Source: Rikenellaceae bacterium
GTDB taxonomy: Bacteria; Bacteroidota; Bacteroidia; Bacteroidales; UBA932
Reading direction: 5' to 3'
NCBI GenBank assembly: GCA_900769145.1
Contig: CAAGFN010000225.1
Location: forward strand, 1-22,921
Length of the DNA stretch: 22,921 nucleotides
The first letter of the stretch is position 1. The number at the start of each line of letters is the position of its first letter. Below are positions 5,379 through 14,829 of this stretch, one piece after another. Position numbers and translations under genes: made by a program. The notes beneath the pieces were generated by a model, which did no database searches, was not told where the DNA came from, and worked only from the letters and a program-made list of their open reading frames with translations.

Positions 5379-8105
5379 CTACTTGCTCTGTGCAATAGCT
5401 GCCTGTGCAGCTGCCAGACGTGCGATCGGCACGCGGAACGGTGAGCAGGATACGTAGTCGATGCCGATTCTGTTGAAGAACTTGATTGAATCAGGATCGC
5501 CACCATGCTCTCCGCAGACACCGCACTTGAGTTCAGGCCTCTTGGACCTTCCGGACTGGATACCGTACTCCACGAGCTTGCCTACACCCTTGGTGTCAAT
5601 GGTCTTGAATGGATCTGCATCCAGGAGCTTGTTGCCGAGATATTCGCCCATGAAGGTACCCACGTCGTCACGTGAGAAGCCGAATGTCATCTGGGTGAGG
5701 TCATTCGTACCGAATGAGAAGAACTCTGCGGTTCTTGCCATCCTGTCGCCGGTGAGGGCGGCACGAGGAATCTCAATCATTGTACCGAACTGATAGTCAA
5801 TGGTGGTGCTGAACTTGCCCTCTACCTCAGCCTTTACCCTGTCGCAGATAGCCTTCTGGAAACTGAGCTCGCGGGCAGAGATGGTAACAGGAATCATGAT
5901 CTCCGGCATCGGGTTGAGACCCTCGGACTGAAGTTCTGCTGCTGCAGTGAAGATGGCCCTGTACTCTACCTCTGCAATGAGAGGGAAGGAAACGTGGAGA
6001 CGGACTCCTCTGTGACCCATCATAGGGTTAACCTCGTGGAGGGACTCGCCGCGCTTCTCGATTTCCTCAGGAGTTACGCCGAGTTCCTTGGCGAGCTCTG
6101 CCTTCTTCTCATCTGTGTGAGGAACGAACTCGTGGAGAGGCGGGTCGAGGAGACGGAATACAACAGGCTTGCCGTCCATAATCTTGAGTGTGCTCTTTAC
6201 AGATGCCTTGATGAATGGCTCAAGCTCTGTAAGGGCAGCCTTTCTCTCCTCGTCAGTATCGCAGAGAATCATCTTGCGGAGTTTTGCAAGAGGAGTCTCG
6301 GAATTCTTTCCGTAGAACATGTGCTCGAGACGGAAGAGACCGATACCCTCGGCACCGAATGAGACAGCCTTCGCAGCATCCTCCGGTGTATCGGCATTGG
6401 TCCTGATACCGAGTTTGCGGAACTTGTCGGCGAGTGACATGAACTGTACGAAGAGAGGATTCTCGGAAGCGTCCATTGTCTCAATCTTGGCATTGTAAAC
6501 GAGACCCTTGGCACCGTTGAGGCTGAACCAGTCGCCTTCCTTGAACTCTGTATCCGTGCCGGCGAAGGTAACCTTCTTGCCTGCGAGGTCAATCTTCATG
6601 GCGTCGCAGCCTACGATGCAGCACTTGCCCCATCCGCGTGCCACGAGAGCGGCGTGTGAGGTCATACCGCCGCGTACTGTGAGAATACCTGCGGCTGCCC
6701 TCATGCCCTCAATGTCCTCAGGGGAAGTCTCCTCGCGGACGAGGATAACCTTGCGGCCCTCAGCGACTGCTGCAACAGCATCCTCAGGAGTGAATACGAG
6801 AGTACCTACTGCTCCGCCCGGAGATGCAGGAAGACCCTGTGCGATAGCCTTGCACTTCTTTTCTGAAGCAGGGTCGAGAATAGGGTGGAGAATCTCGTCG
6901 AGCTGTGCAGGAGAAACTCTCATGACAGCTGTCTTCTCGTCAATCATGCCTTCTGCGAGCATATCGGTAGCCATCTGGAGAGCTGCGAGACCTGTCCTCT
7001 TGCCGATACGGCACTGGAGCATCCAGAGCTTGCCTTCCTGAATCGTGAACTCGATGTCCTGCATATCGTGGAAGTGGTTCTCGAGATGTGTGCGGATCTC
7101 ATCCAGTTCCTTGTAAACCTCAGGCATTGCGGTCTCGAGGGACTCGAGGTCCTTGTTCTTGTCTGACTTGGTAGCCTCATTGAGAGGGTTAGGTGTGCGG
7201 ATACCTGCGACAACGTCCTCGCCCTGGGCATTGATGAGCCACTCGCCGTAGAACTTGTTGTCACCGTTGGCAGGGTTACGTGAGAAGGCCACACCTGTAG
7301 CGGAAGTGTCGCCCATGTTTCCGAATACCATTGACTGGACGTTTACGGCTGTACCCCAGTCATCAGGAATTTTCTCAATCCTTCTGTAGGTGATGGCGCG
7401 CTTTCCGTTCCAGGACTTGAACACACCACCGATGGAACCCCAAAGCTGGGCCTCTGCCGTATCAGGGAAATCTACTCCGAGAACTTCCTTAACCTTTGCC
7501 TTGAAGAGTTCGCAGAGATCCTTGAGCTCGTCGGCAGTGATGTCGGTGTCAGCCTTGTATCCCTTCTTCTCCTTGAGCTCGCTCATCATCCTGTCGAGCT
7601 GCTGGCGGATACCCTGCCCGTCCTCAGGCTCGATGCCCTCGGCCTTCTCCATAACGACATCAGAGTACATCATGATGAGACGGCGGTATGCATCATAGAC
7701 GAAACGAGGATTGCCGGTCTTCTTGATCATTCCCGGGAGGGTTGCTGAGCAGAGGCCGATGTTGAGAATCGTGTCCATCATGCCCGGCATTGAACTTCTG
7801 GCACCGGAACGGCAGCTTACGAGAAGCGGGTCGGACGGATCACCGAACTTCTTTCCCATTATCTTCTCGGTTGCGGCAAGAGCTTCGGCAACTTCCTGCT
7901 TGAGCTCGTCAGTATATCCTCCGCCGAGTGCGTAATACTCTGCACAGCACTCTGTAGTAATGGTGAAGCCGGCCGGAACAGGCATTCCGAGAAGGTTCAT
8001 CTCGGCAAGGTTAGCGCCTTTTCCACCAAGGAGTTCACGCATGGTACCGTTACCTTCGGCTGTCTTGCCTCCGAAACGATACACTCTTTTCTTATTTTCC
8101 AACAT
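5379..8105 (-). CDS. ppdK: Pyruvate, phosphate dikinase
   Basis: Reversibly converts pyruvate, ATP and phosphate to phosphoenolpyruvate, AMP and diphosphate in the cytoplasm; in anaerobic Bacteroidetes it works in glycolysis and gluconeogenesis. The 908 residues contain the three expected parts. The nucleotide-binding domain starts at GGKGANLAEM (27-36) and includes SCRSGARSSMPGMMDT (97-112). The phosphohistidine domain has GGMTSHAALVARGWG (479-493) with His484 as the phosphorylated residue and Thr482 at the site used by regulatory kinases in other organisms. The C-terminal TIM-barrel has CGVCGEHGGDP (861-871), where Cys864 is the expected general acid. Length and motifs are complete. The gene stands alone between its own promoter and terminator and is divergent from the SusCD operon. 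Confidence 0.97.
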   Translation of the reverse strand: MLENKKRVYRFGGKTAEGNGTMRELLGGKGANLAEMNLLGMPVPAGFTITTECCAEYYALGGGYTDELKQEVAEALAATEKIMGKKFGDPSDPLLVSCRSGARSSMPGMMDTILNIGLCSATLPGMIKKTGNPRFVYDAYRRLIMMYSDVVMEKAEGIEPEDGQGIRQQLDRMMSELKEKKGYKADTDITADELKDLCELFKAKVKEVLGVDFPDTAEAQLWGSIGGVFKSWNGKRAITYRRIEKIPDDWGTAVNVQSMVFGNMGDTSATGVAFSRNPANGDNKFYGEWLINAQGEDVVAGIRTPNPLNEATKSDKNKDLESLETAMPEVYKELDEIRTHLENHFHDMQDIEFTIQEGKLWMLQCRIGKRTGLAALQMATDMLAEGMIDEKTAVMRVSPAQLDEILHPILDPASEKKCKAIAQGLPASPGGAVGTLVFTPEDAVAAVAEGRKVILVREETSPEDIEGMRAAAGILTVRGGMTSHAALVARGWGKCCIVGCDAMKIDLAGKKVTFAGTDTEFKEGDWFSLNGAKGLVYNAKIETMDASENPLFVQFMSLADKFRKLGIRTNADTPEDAAKAVSFGAEGIGLFRLEHMFYGKNSETPLAKLRKMILCDTDEERKAALTELEPFIKASVKSTLKIMDGKPVVFRLLDPPLHEFVPHTDEKKAELAKELGVTPEEIEKRGESLHEVNPMMGHRGVRLHVSFPLIAEVEYRAIFTAAAELQSEGLNPMPEIMIPVTISARELSFQKAICDRVKAEVEGKFSTTIDYQFGTMIEIPRAALTGDRMARTAEFFSFGTNDLTQMTFGFSRDDVGTFMGEYLGNKLLDADPFKTIDTKGVGKLVEYGIQSGRSKRPELKCGVCGEHGGDPDSIKFFNRIGIDYVSCSPFRVPIARLAAAQAAIAQSK

Positions 8106-8147
8106 ATTTTTAGGTATTTAATTGAATAATCCAAACCGAATGGCCTG

Positions 8148-8155
8148 CAAATTTA
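8148..8155 (-). promoter_or_regulatory. Probable -7 promoter box of ppdK
   Basis: TAAATTTG on the minus strand (8155-8148) matches TAnnTTTG and lies about 43 bases before the ppdK ATG at 8105. No clear TTTG is present at the -33 distance, only an AT-rich stretch. The ppdK leader contains no Shine-Dalgarno sequence, as is usual in this group. Confidence 0.45.
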
Positions 8156-8337
8156 ATCATTTTGACAGATAATTAAAAATTACTTCAATGTTGTCGGTGC
8201 ATTTTTTTTTGAATGTAAGAGTTTGGAATACAATATTTTGTCGTTTCCACTCTGTTGCCAGTACTATGGCCCTCTTGATGATAAAAAGTTATAAATTATT
8301 ATATATTAATGAATTATGCTTTGAAATTAAAATTAAT

Positions 8338-8367
8338 ATTGTCATTTCCATAAATTTTCTATATTTG
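8338..8367 (+). promoter_or_regulatory. Promoter of the SusCD-protease operon
   Basis: TATATTTG at 8360-8367 is an exact -7 consensus, and ATTG at 8338-8341 lies 18 bases upstream as a weak -33 element. The predicted start near 8374 gives a leader of about 23 bases to the ATG at 8397. The 290-base divergent intergenic region is otherwise AT-rich and shows no further clear elements apart from a run of nine T at 8203-8212. No other convincing promoter is seen within the next 12 kb. Confidence 0.55.
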
Positions 8368-8396
8368 CATCCGGAAAAATTGATTTTTTAAATTTG

Positions 8397-10145
8397 ATGA
8401 AAAGAACCATTTTACAGTTCCTGACGGGTATCGGACTGTCATTGTCCTTCTTCATAACTGCGGGGTGCAATGAAGAAGTCAGGACTCCAGAACCTCCGGA
8501 GTTCTCCGGGATCAAGTTTTCGGTATCCTCCGACTCTGAAACATCCGAGGGGGCGAGGGTTGTCATAACGCACGACGGGGATGACAGATGCACTTATTTC
8601 GGATTTGCCACCAAGGATGTGAATGCGGACGTGGCCTCGCTTGTAAACCGGGAAGCGAGAATGCTTGCCGAAAGCGGAGTGGATTGGAAATCACAGTTGA
8701 AACAGGGTTCGAAGCGGGTTCTCACATTGACGGGCCTGTCCTCCGGTACGGATTACAATTATATAGTATTCGGCCTCAATGAGGACGGTACTGTATATGG
8801 CGTTCCCGGTTCCTGCCGCTTCACTACGGTGAAGGGTGTGCCTAAACTCTCCCTGAATCTTGTAACTGAGCCTACTGACAGAAGTGCACTCGTCAAGGTC
8901 ACCACTACCGGAGACAATTCCGACAAGTGGTATATTTTCCTGACCAAGGATCTGGATACCCCGGTCGCATCCCTCTGCCAGTCAGTCGTGTCATCTGTCG
9001 TGGACATAGACTCCAAACTTCAGGGCGGAAATCTTACCAAAGAGTTCTCAGGGCTTTCACAGTACACGAAGTACCGTGTCGTCGTGACCGGCGTCCGGAA
9101 CGGTGCTGTCTTCGGCACCCCTGCGGAAATAGTGTTCAAGACCGCCATGAGACCTGTGGATCCTATGCTGAACCCTGACTGGAACATAGTGTGTGAGGGA
9201 GAGGGAGAAATCACCAGCGGAGACGTTACAAGCAAGTACCGCCAGGTAATCTCATGCACGGCATCATCTTCAGAGATGTACTTCATAATGGTAATTTCCA
9301 AGGAGAACATGAAATACTACGAAGGCCAGTTCGACCAGTTCCTCATTGACGCTGCGGCTTATATGACAGCATATATCGACCAGTACAATGAGGTATACGG
9401 AACGAGATACACCTGGTCTGACATTGCATACAGGACATCCGTCAGGGAGGGATACAACCTCCGCGTGACAGGATTGTACAATGCCTACGCCATTGGTGTA
9501 GAGGCCAGCGGGGCTCCTACCGGAAAATATGCCGTATCCCCGGACTTCGAGGTAAGCCTTCCAGAGATGACTGAGGCCTACAAGGCCTGGATAGGGGATT
9601 GGACAATTGGCGACAGCAAGGTCAAGTACAATATCACCATCGAGGATGACCGTGAGGAGGATGACAACCTGTATAAAGTATATGGATGGGAAGGAATCAG
9701 CGACTTTGACAAGTTACCTGCCTATGCGGAACTGGATGATGAAACAGGCGACCTCCGTTTCCTTGCCTGCGAACTCGGCGAGGTGAATGTGCGCAACGAG
9801 CAGAATGTCAGCATATCATGTATGCTTGGATTCTACGGTGTTTCGGGCCTGGATGTGCTTATGTCGGGACCTGACAACTCCTACGGCATCGCCGTGGCGT
9901 CGATGTCCGGAACCGGCAATGCCACTGTGACCGGCAGGACCCTGGATGTCCAGGGCCAGTCCATACTGATTACATCCATGGGCTATTACGCCCAGGCTCT
10001 GGACAAGTCCCAGCTGTTCTCATTCTCCTCTTCATATCCGACATTGCCGTTCACAATGGTCAAGAAGTCGGAGTCTTCCACGGCAAGTCCGGGAATGTTC
10101 ATTATGCCGGCCACATCCGGCAATTTCGGAAACATTAACAGATAG
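8397..10145 (+). CDS. Surface lipoprotein with FN3-like repeats, first gene of the SusCD-protease operon
   Basis: A 582-residue predicted lipoprotein. The signal peptide ends in FFITAGC with Cys24 as lipidation site; it is followed by NEE, an acidic start that in Bacteroidetes favours export to the cell surface. Three FN3-like beta modules follow at about 36-125, 130-245 and 255-390, each with an L-S-x-x-T-x-Y-like strand (TGLSSGTDYNYIVFGLNEDG, SGLSQYTKYRVVVTGVRNG). The C-terminal module (about 395-575) begins AYKAWIGDWTIGDSKVKYNI. No catalytic motif is seen, so a binding role is likely. The in-frame TTG at 8394 is rejected in favour of ATG. SusC follows after 2 bases. Its family is not recognised beyond the fold type. 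Confidence 0.85.
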   Translation: MKRTILQFLTGIGLSLSFFITAGCNEEVRTPEPPEFSGIKFSVSSDSETSEGARVVITHDGDDRCTYFGFATKDVNADVASLVNREARMLAESGVDWKSQLKQGSKRVLTLTGLSSGTDYNYIVFGLNEDGTVYGVPGSCRFTTVKGVPKLSLNLVTEPTDRSALVKVTTTGDNSDKWYIFLTKDLDTPVASLCQSVVSSVVDIDSKLQGGNLTKEFSGLSQYTKYRVVVTGVRNGAVFGTPAEIVFKTAMRPVDPMLNPDWNIVCEGEGEITSGDVTSKYRQVISCTASSSEMYFIMVISKENMKYYEGQFDQFLIDAAAYMTAYIDQYNEVYGTRYTWSDIAYRTSVREGYNLRVTGLYNAYAIGVEASGAPTGKYAVSPDFEVSLPEMTEAYKAWIGDWTIGDSKVKYNITIEDDREEDDNLYKVYGWEGISDFDKLPAYAELDDETGDLRFLACELGEVNVRNEQNVSISCMLGFYGVSGLDVLMSGPDNSYGIAVASMSGTGNATVTGRTLDVQGQSILITSMGYYAQALDKSQLFSFSSSYPTLPFTMVKKSESSTASPGMFIMPATSGNFGNINR

Positions 10146-10147
10146 GT

Positions 10148-13100
10148 ATGATGAAGAAGATTATTTTTTCACTGATATTGCTTTTTCCTCTCATCCAGTT
10201 GCAGGCCCTGGCCCAGACTGTCACGGGAAAGATTTCAGATGCGAAGACGGGAGAGGGTATCCCTTTCGCTTCCGTGATGGTCAAGGGCACTATGAACGGT
10301 GTGTCTTCGGATGCTGACGGAAATTACGAAATAGTCGCCGCACAGGGTTCAACATTGGTTTTCAGCTCAATAGGCTATGTCAGCCAGGAGGCTCGTGCAG
10401 GTAGGGAGACAGTGCTCAATGCCGCTCTTGAACCGGATTCCGAGAGCATTGACGAGACAATCGTCGTGGCCTATGGCGTGCAGAAGAAGTCCTCCTTCGT
10501 CGGCTCGGCATCCCAGGTCAGCGGAGAAAAACTGGCCAAGATGAAGACATCCAATATTTCGAAGTCACTTGAGGGAGCCGTGGCGGGTCTCCAGACCTCC
10601 AGCTCCTCGGGTACTCCGGGTTCCGGCTCCAGCATCATAATCAGGGGACTGGGTTCCGTATCGGCTTCCCAGAGCCCTCTCATCGTAGTCGATGGCGTGC
10701 CTTATGAAGGAAGTCTCAATTCATTGCCTGCCAATGATATAGAGTCCCTGACCGTGCTCAAGGACGCAGCCGCCAACTCAATGTACGGCGCCCGCGGCTC
10801 CAACGGTGTCATAATGGTGACCACCAAGAGAGGTACAGCCGAGAGAGTCAGGGTGTCATTCGAGGCCAAGGCCGGATTCAACTCGCGGGGCGTGCCTTCA
10901 TACGATGTAATTACCGACCCGGGCGAATATTACGAGATGACCTGGGAGGCCCTCCGCAATGCCGCCTATTACAGGACGGAGAACCCAATGGGTGCAGCCC
11001 AGGCTGACTATTATGCTTCCGGAGCATTGATAAGGCTTCTCAAGTACAATGTTTACAGGGGAATCAATGACGACGAGGTTATCGACCCGCGCACAGGCAA
11101 GCTCAATCCTGCCGCATCAGAGCGCAAATGGACGGATGACTGGAACAAGGATGTATTCCGCAAGGGAGTACGCCAGGAATACAACCTCAGCATTTCCGGC
11201 GGAACTGAGAAGACTCAGGTCTATCTCTCCGCATCTTACCTCAATGATGAGGGCTATGTGCCCAAATCCGGATTTGACCGTATAACGGTGAGGGCCAAGG
11301 TTGACCAGACCATTTACAAATGGCTCAAGGCCGGAATCAACTTCTCATATTCCAATACCGCCCAGCAGACATACGGAGGCGGCAGTTCATCCACATACAA
11401 CAACCTCTTCTTCTTCGGGCAGACAATTGCGCCGATTTACCCGATTTACAAATACAATCTGGAGACAGGGGAGAAGATGTATGCAGCCAACGGAGACCCT
11501 GAATATGACTGGGGTGAGAACAGGGCATTCGGCCAGCTCTCCAACCCGTACGGCCAGCTGATGACTTCCAAGAACAAGACCATCAATGACAATCTCACCA
11601 CGAGGGGCTACATTGATGTACAGATTCTCAAGGACCTCAAGTTTACGGTGAATCTCGCATACGACCTTTTCAATACCAAGTCCGATGTCTACCAGACTCC
11701 TGCCGGCGGTGACGCCCAGACTGTCAACGGGCGTGGCTCCCAGACTATGTCGAGATATACCGCATTGAATACCAACCAGCTCCTGACCTGGTCGCCGACA
11801 TTCGGGGACCACAGCCTCAATGTACTTCTCGGACACGAAATAAAGAAAGACAGGAACTACGGACTTTCAGGCCAGATGACCAACTTCCTTGACCCGACTG
11901 TTTCTGATTTTGCCAATGCCGCATTCTACCAGTATCTGAATTCTTCCACCGCCGAGTATTTCCTTCAGGGTATCTTCGGCAGGGCAGAGTATTCCTACGG
12001 CGGAAAGTATTTCCTGTCAGCATCTTACAGAAGGGACGCATCTTCCAGGTTCGCCCCCGCGAGCAGGTGGGGCAGTTTCTGGTCTGCCGGCCTCTCCTGG
12101 AACATCAAACAGGAGAACTTCCTCCGCGGAGTCAGCCCTGTGGATTATCTCAGGCTGAAGGCAAGTTACGGAACCCAGGGTAACGACAACATTGGTGTCT
12201 CCAAGGTGTACCAGGACCTCTATACCGTAGAGAGGGTGGACGGAGAACCTTCTATCAAGAGGGTGTTCCGTGCCGCTCCGGACGTGACCTGGGAAAAGTC
12301 CCGCAATTTCAATGCGGGCTTTGAGAGCCGTTTCTTCGACAGGCTGACCGTCAATGCGGATTTCTTCATCAAGGTAACCAAGGACATGATATACTACAGG
12401 CCTCTGGCCCTCAGCCAGGGTTCTCCTAACAGCCAGCTGGTCAATGACATGGATATGAAGAATACCGGAGTCGAGTTTGAGGTCGGCGTGGATATCTTCA
12501 AGCACAGGAATTTCCAGTGGAATATCACCCTGAACGGGACACATTACAAGAACGCATTGACCAAACTCCCTTCCGATAAGCCTAAGGAGGGATATGAGGC
12601 CTATCCTTATTTCCGTTCGACGGGTGGCTCCCTCTACGATTTCTATATGTATGAGTGGAAGGGCGTGAACCCTGTATCAGGACTTCCGATGTATGCAAAA
12701 TATACTGACAATGAGGATGGTACTACGACGGTCAGCTACGTTTCGTCGGTTTCTGAAGCCAGTAAGGTCAAACTTGGAAAGTCCGCTATTCCGGACTTGT
12801 ATGGAGGATTCACGACCTCGTTCAAGTTCTTCGGGGTGGATCTCAGCGCTTCTTTCGCATACCAGATTGGCGGATGGTCAATGGATTCGGGATATTCCTC
12901 ATTGATGAGCGCAGGCTCTCTCGGAACCAACTGGCACAAGGACATTTTCCGCAGATGGACTCCGCAGAATACGGATACTGACGTGCCGCGGGTGCAGAAT
13001 GCATATCAGGGAGCCAACCAGATGTCGACCCGCTTCCTGACCAAGGCATCCTACATCAGCATAAGGAACGCTACAATCGGTTATACCTTCCCGGACAAAC

Positions 13101-13270
13101 TGATGTCACGTGCCAGGATTCAGAACCTCAGGGTCTATGTGACCGGGGACAATCTCTGGTACAAGTCCAAGAGACGCGGTCTTGACGTCCGCCAGTCGTT
13201 CAGCGGAAGCACGGGCTTCAACTATTCCGCATTGAGGACGGTATCCGGCGGTGTTTCAATTACTTTCTAA
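10148..13270 (+). CDS. SusC/RagA-family TonB-dependent outer-membrane transporter
   Basis: A 1040-residue outer-membrane importer that, with the SusD-like protein, takes up large ligands using TonB energy. In order: signal peptide (residues 1-22, cut after ALA); carboxypeptidase-D-regulatory-like domain (24-95, VTGKISDAKTGEGIPFASV); probable TonB box region ETIVVAYG (103-110); plug domain with the SusC signature VVDGVPYEGSLNSLPANDIE (180-199) and LTVLKDAAANSMYGARGSNG (201-220); then a 22-strand type barrel ending in GGVSITF, with the usual terminal Phe. Both ends are intact. Start codons at 10148 and 10151 are equivalent. The neighbours (S8 protease, PorV-like protein, no glycan enzymes) suggest peptides rather than glycans as cargo, as known for RagAB; this is inference. 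Confidence 0.97.
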   Translation: MMKKIIFSLILLFPLIQLQALAQTVTGKISDAKTGEGIPFASVMVKGTMNGVSSDADGNYEIVAAQGSTLVFSSIGYVSQEARAGRETVLNAALEPDSESIDETIVVAYGVQKKSSFVGSASQVSGEKLAKMKTSNISKSLEGAVAGLQTSSSSGTPGSGSSIIIRGLGSVSASQSPLIVVDGVPYEGSLNSLPANDIESLTVLKDAAANSMYGARGSNGVIMVTTKRGTAERVRVSFEAKAGFNSRGVPSYDVITDPGEYYEMTWEALRNAAYYRTENPMGAAQADYYASGALIRLLKYNVYRGINDDEVIDPRTGKLNPAASERKWTDDWNKDVFRKGVRQEYNLSISGGTEKTQVYLSASYLNDEGYVPKSGFDRITVRAKVDQTIYKWLKAGINFSYSNTAQQTYGGGSSSTYNNLFFFGQTIAPIYPIYKYNLETGEKMYAANGDPEYDWGENRAFGQLSNPYGQLMTSKNKTINDNLTTRGYIDVQILKDLKFTVNLAYDLFNTKSDVYQTPAGGDAQTVNGRGSQTMSRYTALNTNQLLTWSPTFGDHSLNVLLGHEIKKDRNYGLSGQMTNFLDPTVSDFANAAFYQYLNSSTAEYFLQGIFGRAEYSYGGKYFLSASYRRDASSRFAPASRWGSFWSAGLSWNIKQENFLRGVSPVDYLRLKASYGTQGNDNIGVSKVYQDLYTVERVDGEPSIKRVFRAAPDVTWEKSRNFNAGFESRFFDRLTVNADFFIKVTKDMIYYRPLALSQGSPNSQLVNDMDMKNTGVEFEVGVDIFKHRNFQWNITLNGTHYKNALTKLPSDKPKEGYEAYPYFRSTGGSLYDFYMYEWKGVNPVSGLPMYAKYTDNEDGTTTVSYVSSVSEASKVKLGKSAIPDLYGGFTTSFKFFGVDLSASFAYQIGGWSMDSGYSSLMSAGSLGTNWHKDIFRRWTPQNTDTDVPRVQNAYQGANQMSTRFLTKASYISIRNATIGYTFPDKLMSRARIQNLRVYVTGDNLWYKSKRRGLDVRQSFSGSTGFNYSALRTVSGGVSITF

Positions 13271-13273
13271 TGT

Positions 13274-13280
13274 GGGAGGA
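13274..13280 (+). promoter_or_regulatory. Strong Shine-Dalgarno site before susD-like gene
   Basis: GGGAGGA lies 6 bases before the ATG at 13287, 9 bases before that at 13290, and directly against the ATG at 13281. Strong Shine-Dalgarno sites are uncommon in Bacteroidetes, and the other genes of this operon lack one. It supports 13287 or 13290 as the start and may raise SusD output relative to SusC. Confidence 0.5.
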
Positions 13281-13286
13281 ATGAAG

Positions 13287-14819
13287 ATGATGAAATTTTT
13301 ACGCAATATGGCATTTGCAGGAACTGCCTTCCTGGCTCTGTCCTGCTCAGAGAAATACTTCGATATCGATACCACCGACTATCTCACCGGAGAAAATGCG
13401 GCCCAGATGGTGGAGAATGACCCGGAGTATCTGTCCTCTTATGTTTCGGGACTTTACTCCTTCATGGTTCAGTACAATGCCGGAGGAACATCCGGCAGCG
13501 AGCACGATGACTTCGGAATGCTCTCCTGCCTTATGATAGGCGACTGGATGGCAGGTGACATTGTCCTTCACGGGGCGAGAGGATGGGGTATGTATGATTA
13601 CGCATTCGACTACAGGGAGTATGACTACAAGAGGCCTACCCAGCTCTGGTCTACCTTCTACACCCTTATCAACAACTCCAACACCATCATTGACTTCTTC
13701 CAGCCGGGCGTCGATCCTTCCAATCCTTCCTCCAGGGCCAACCTGGGCCAGGCTTACATGGTCAGGGCGATTGCCTATCTTTACCTGATGATGTATTTCC
13801 AGGACCCTACGGATGCAGGCGGAACATTCAACAAGGAGGCTTCGGGTGTACCGATTGTATATGCCACCAGGGATGCCAAGAGTTCGGACATCATAGCCTC
13901 AAGGCAGGGAAGGAGCACTCTTGGCATAGTTTGCGAACATATCGAGGAGAACATCAATGCAGCCATCCCGCTTCTCGACGGCTATGTCAGGCCATCCAAG
14001 ATGTTCATTGACAAGCAGGTGGCACAGGGACTCGCGGCCAGGTACTACCTCTACACCCAGCAGTGGGAAAAGGCTGCCGCCATGGCTGCCCAGGCCAGGA
14101 AAGGCTATGTCCTGATGGATGCGAACCGTCTTTATTCCGGCTTTATGGACATTGAGGATGCCGAGGTTATGTGGGGTTTCAACCACACTGCCGAGACCCA
14201 GACTACTTACGCCTCATTCTTCTCGCAGATGAGCAATGACTGCCCGGGATATGCGGGGCTTGACCAGCTCGGCAAACTGATTGACAGGAAACTCTATGAT
14301 GCGATTCCGAACACTGACCTCAGGAAGGGACTTTTCAATGGACCGAACGGGGGAGATGCAGCTGCGGATGCTTCGGCTGTGGCTTCCACATTGCCATACG
14401 CGGCGAGGAAGTTCGGCTGTATGGACCAGTGGCTCCAGGATTATATTTACCTGCGTGCTTCTGAGATGTATCTTATTGAGGCAGAATCATATATACATCT
14501 TGGAAAACAATCGGAGGCCCAGGCTGTGCTGTCCGAGTTCGCAGTGACGAGAGACCAGGCCTGGAACAAGGATGCGACCCTTGACGAGGTTCATCTCCAG
14601 AGGAGAATCGAACTTTGGGGTGAGGGTCTTTCCTACTATGACAAGAGGCGCAATTCCGAGGCCTGCATCCGTTCATACGAGGGGACCAACCACAATATGG
14701 AGTTCCTCAATATCATCGTGGACGTGCCGGCTCACCACAAATACTGGCTTTTCCAGATTCCCCAGAGGGAACTCCAGGAAAACATTTACATAACAGAAAA
14801 AGACCAGAACCCGCTCTAA
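13287..14819 (+). CDS. SusD/RagB-family surface nutrient-binding lipoprotein
   Basis: Lid and binding partner of the SusC-like transporter on the cell surface. The signal peptide MMKFLRNMAFAGTAFLALSC puts the lipidated cysteine at residue 20, followed by SEKYFD, the usual start of mature SusD proteins. Family features are the N-terminal TPR-containing region (QLWSTFYTLINNSNTIID; GQAYMVRAIAYLYLMMYF) and the C-terminal motifs YLIEAESYIHLGK, RRIELWGEGLSYYD (about 439-452) and IPQRELQENI with QNPL at the extreme end. The length of 510 is typical. The start is chosen by the Shine-Dalgarno site; 13281 and 13290 are alternatives, and the longer frame back to 13251 would run inside susC. The gene begins 16 bases after susC ends. 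Confidence 0.95.
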   Translation: MMKFLRNMAFAGTAFLALSCSEKYFDIDTTDYLTGENAAQMVENDPEYLSSYVSGLYSFMVQYNAGGTSGSEHDDFGMLSCLMIGDWMAGDIVLHGARGWGMYDYAFDYREYDYKRPTQLWSTFYTLINNSNTIIDFFQPGVDPSNPSSRANLGQAYMVRAIAYLYLMMYFQDPTDAGGTFNKEASGVPIVYATRDAKSSDIIASRQGRSTLGIVCEHIEENINAAIPLLDGYVRPSKMFIDKQVAQGLAARYYLYTQQWEKAAAMAAQARKGYVLMDANRLYSGFMDIEDAEVMWGFNHTAETQTTYASFFSQMSNDCPGYAGLDQLGKLIDRKLYDAIPNTDLRKGLFNGPNGGDAAADASAVASTLPYAARKFGCMDQWLQDYIYLRASEMYLIEAESYIHLGKQSEAQAVLSEFAVTRDQAWNKDATLDEVHLQRRIELWGEGLSYYDKRRNSEACIRSYEGTNHNMEFLNIIVDVPAHHKYWLFQIPQRELQENIYITEKDQNPL

Positions 14820-14829
14820 AAATTGATTT

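Noticed and set aside
12017..12544. Minus-strand frame of 175 codons inside susC
   Set aside because: It is antisense to the intact SusC barrel and is one of several shadow frames there.
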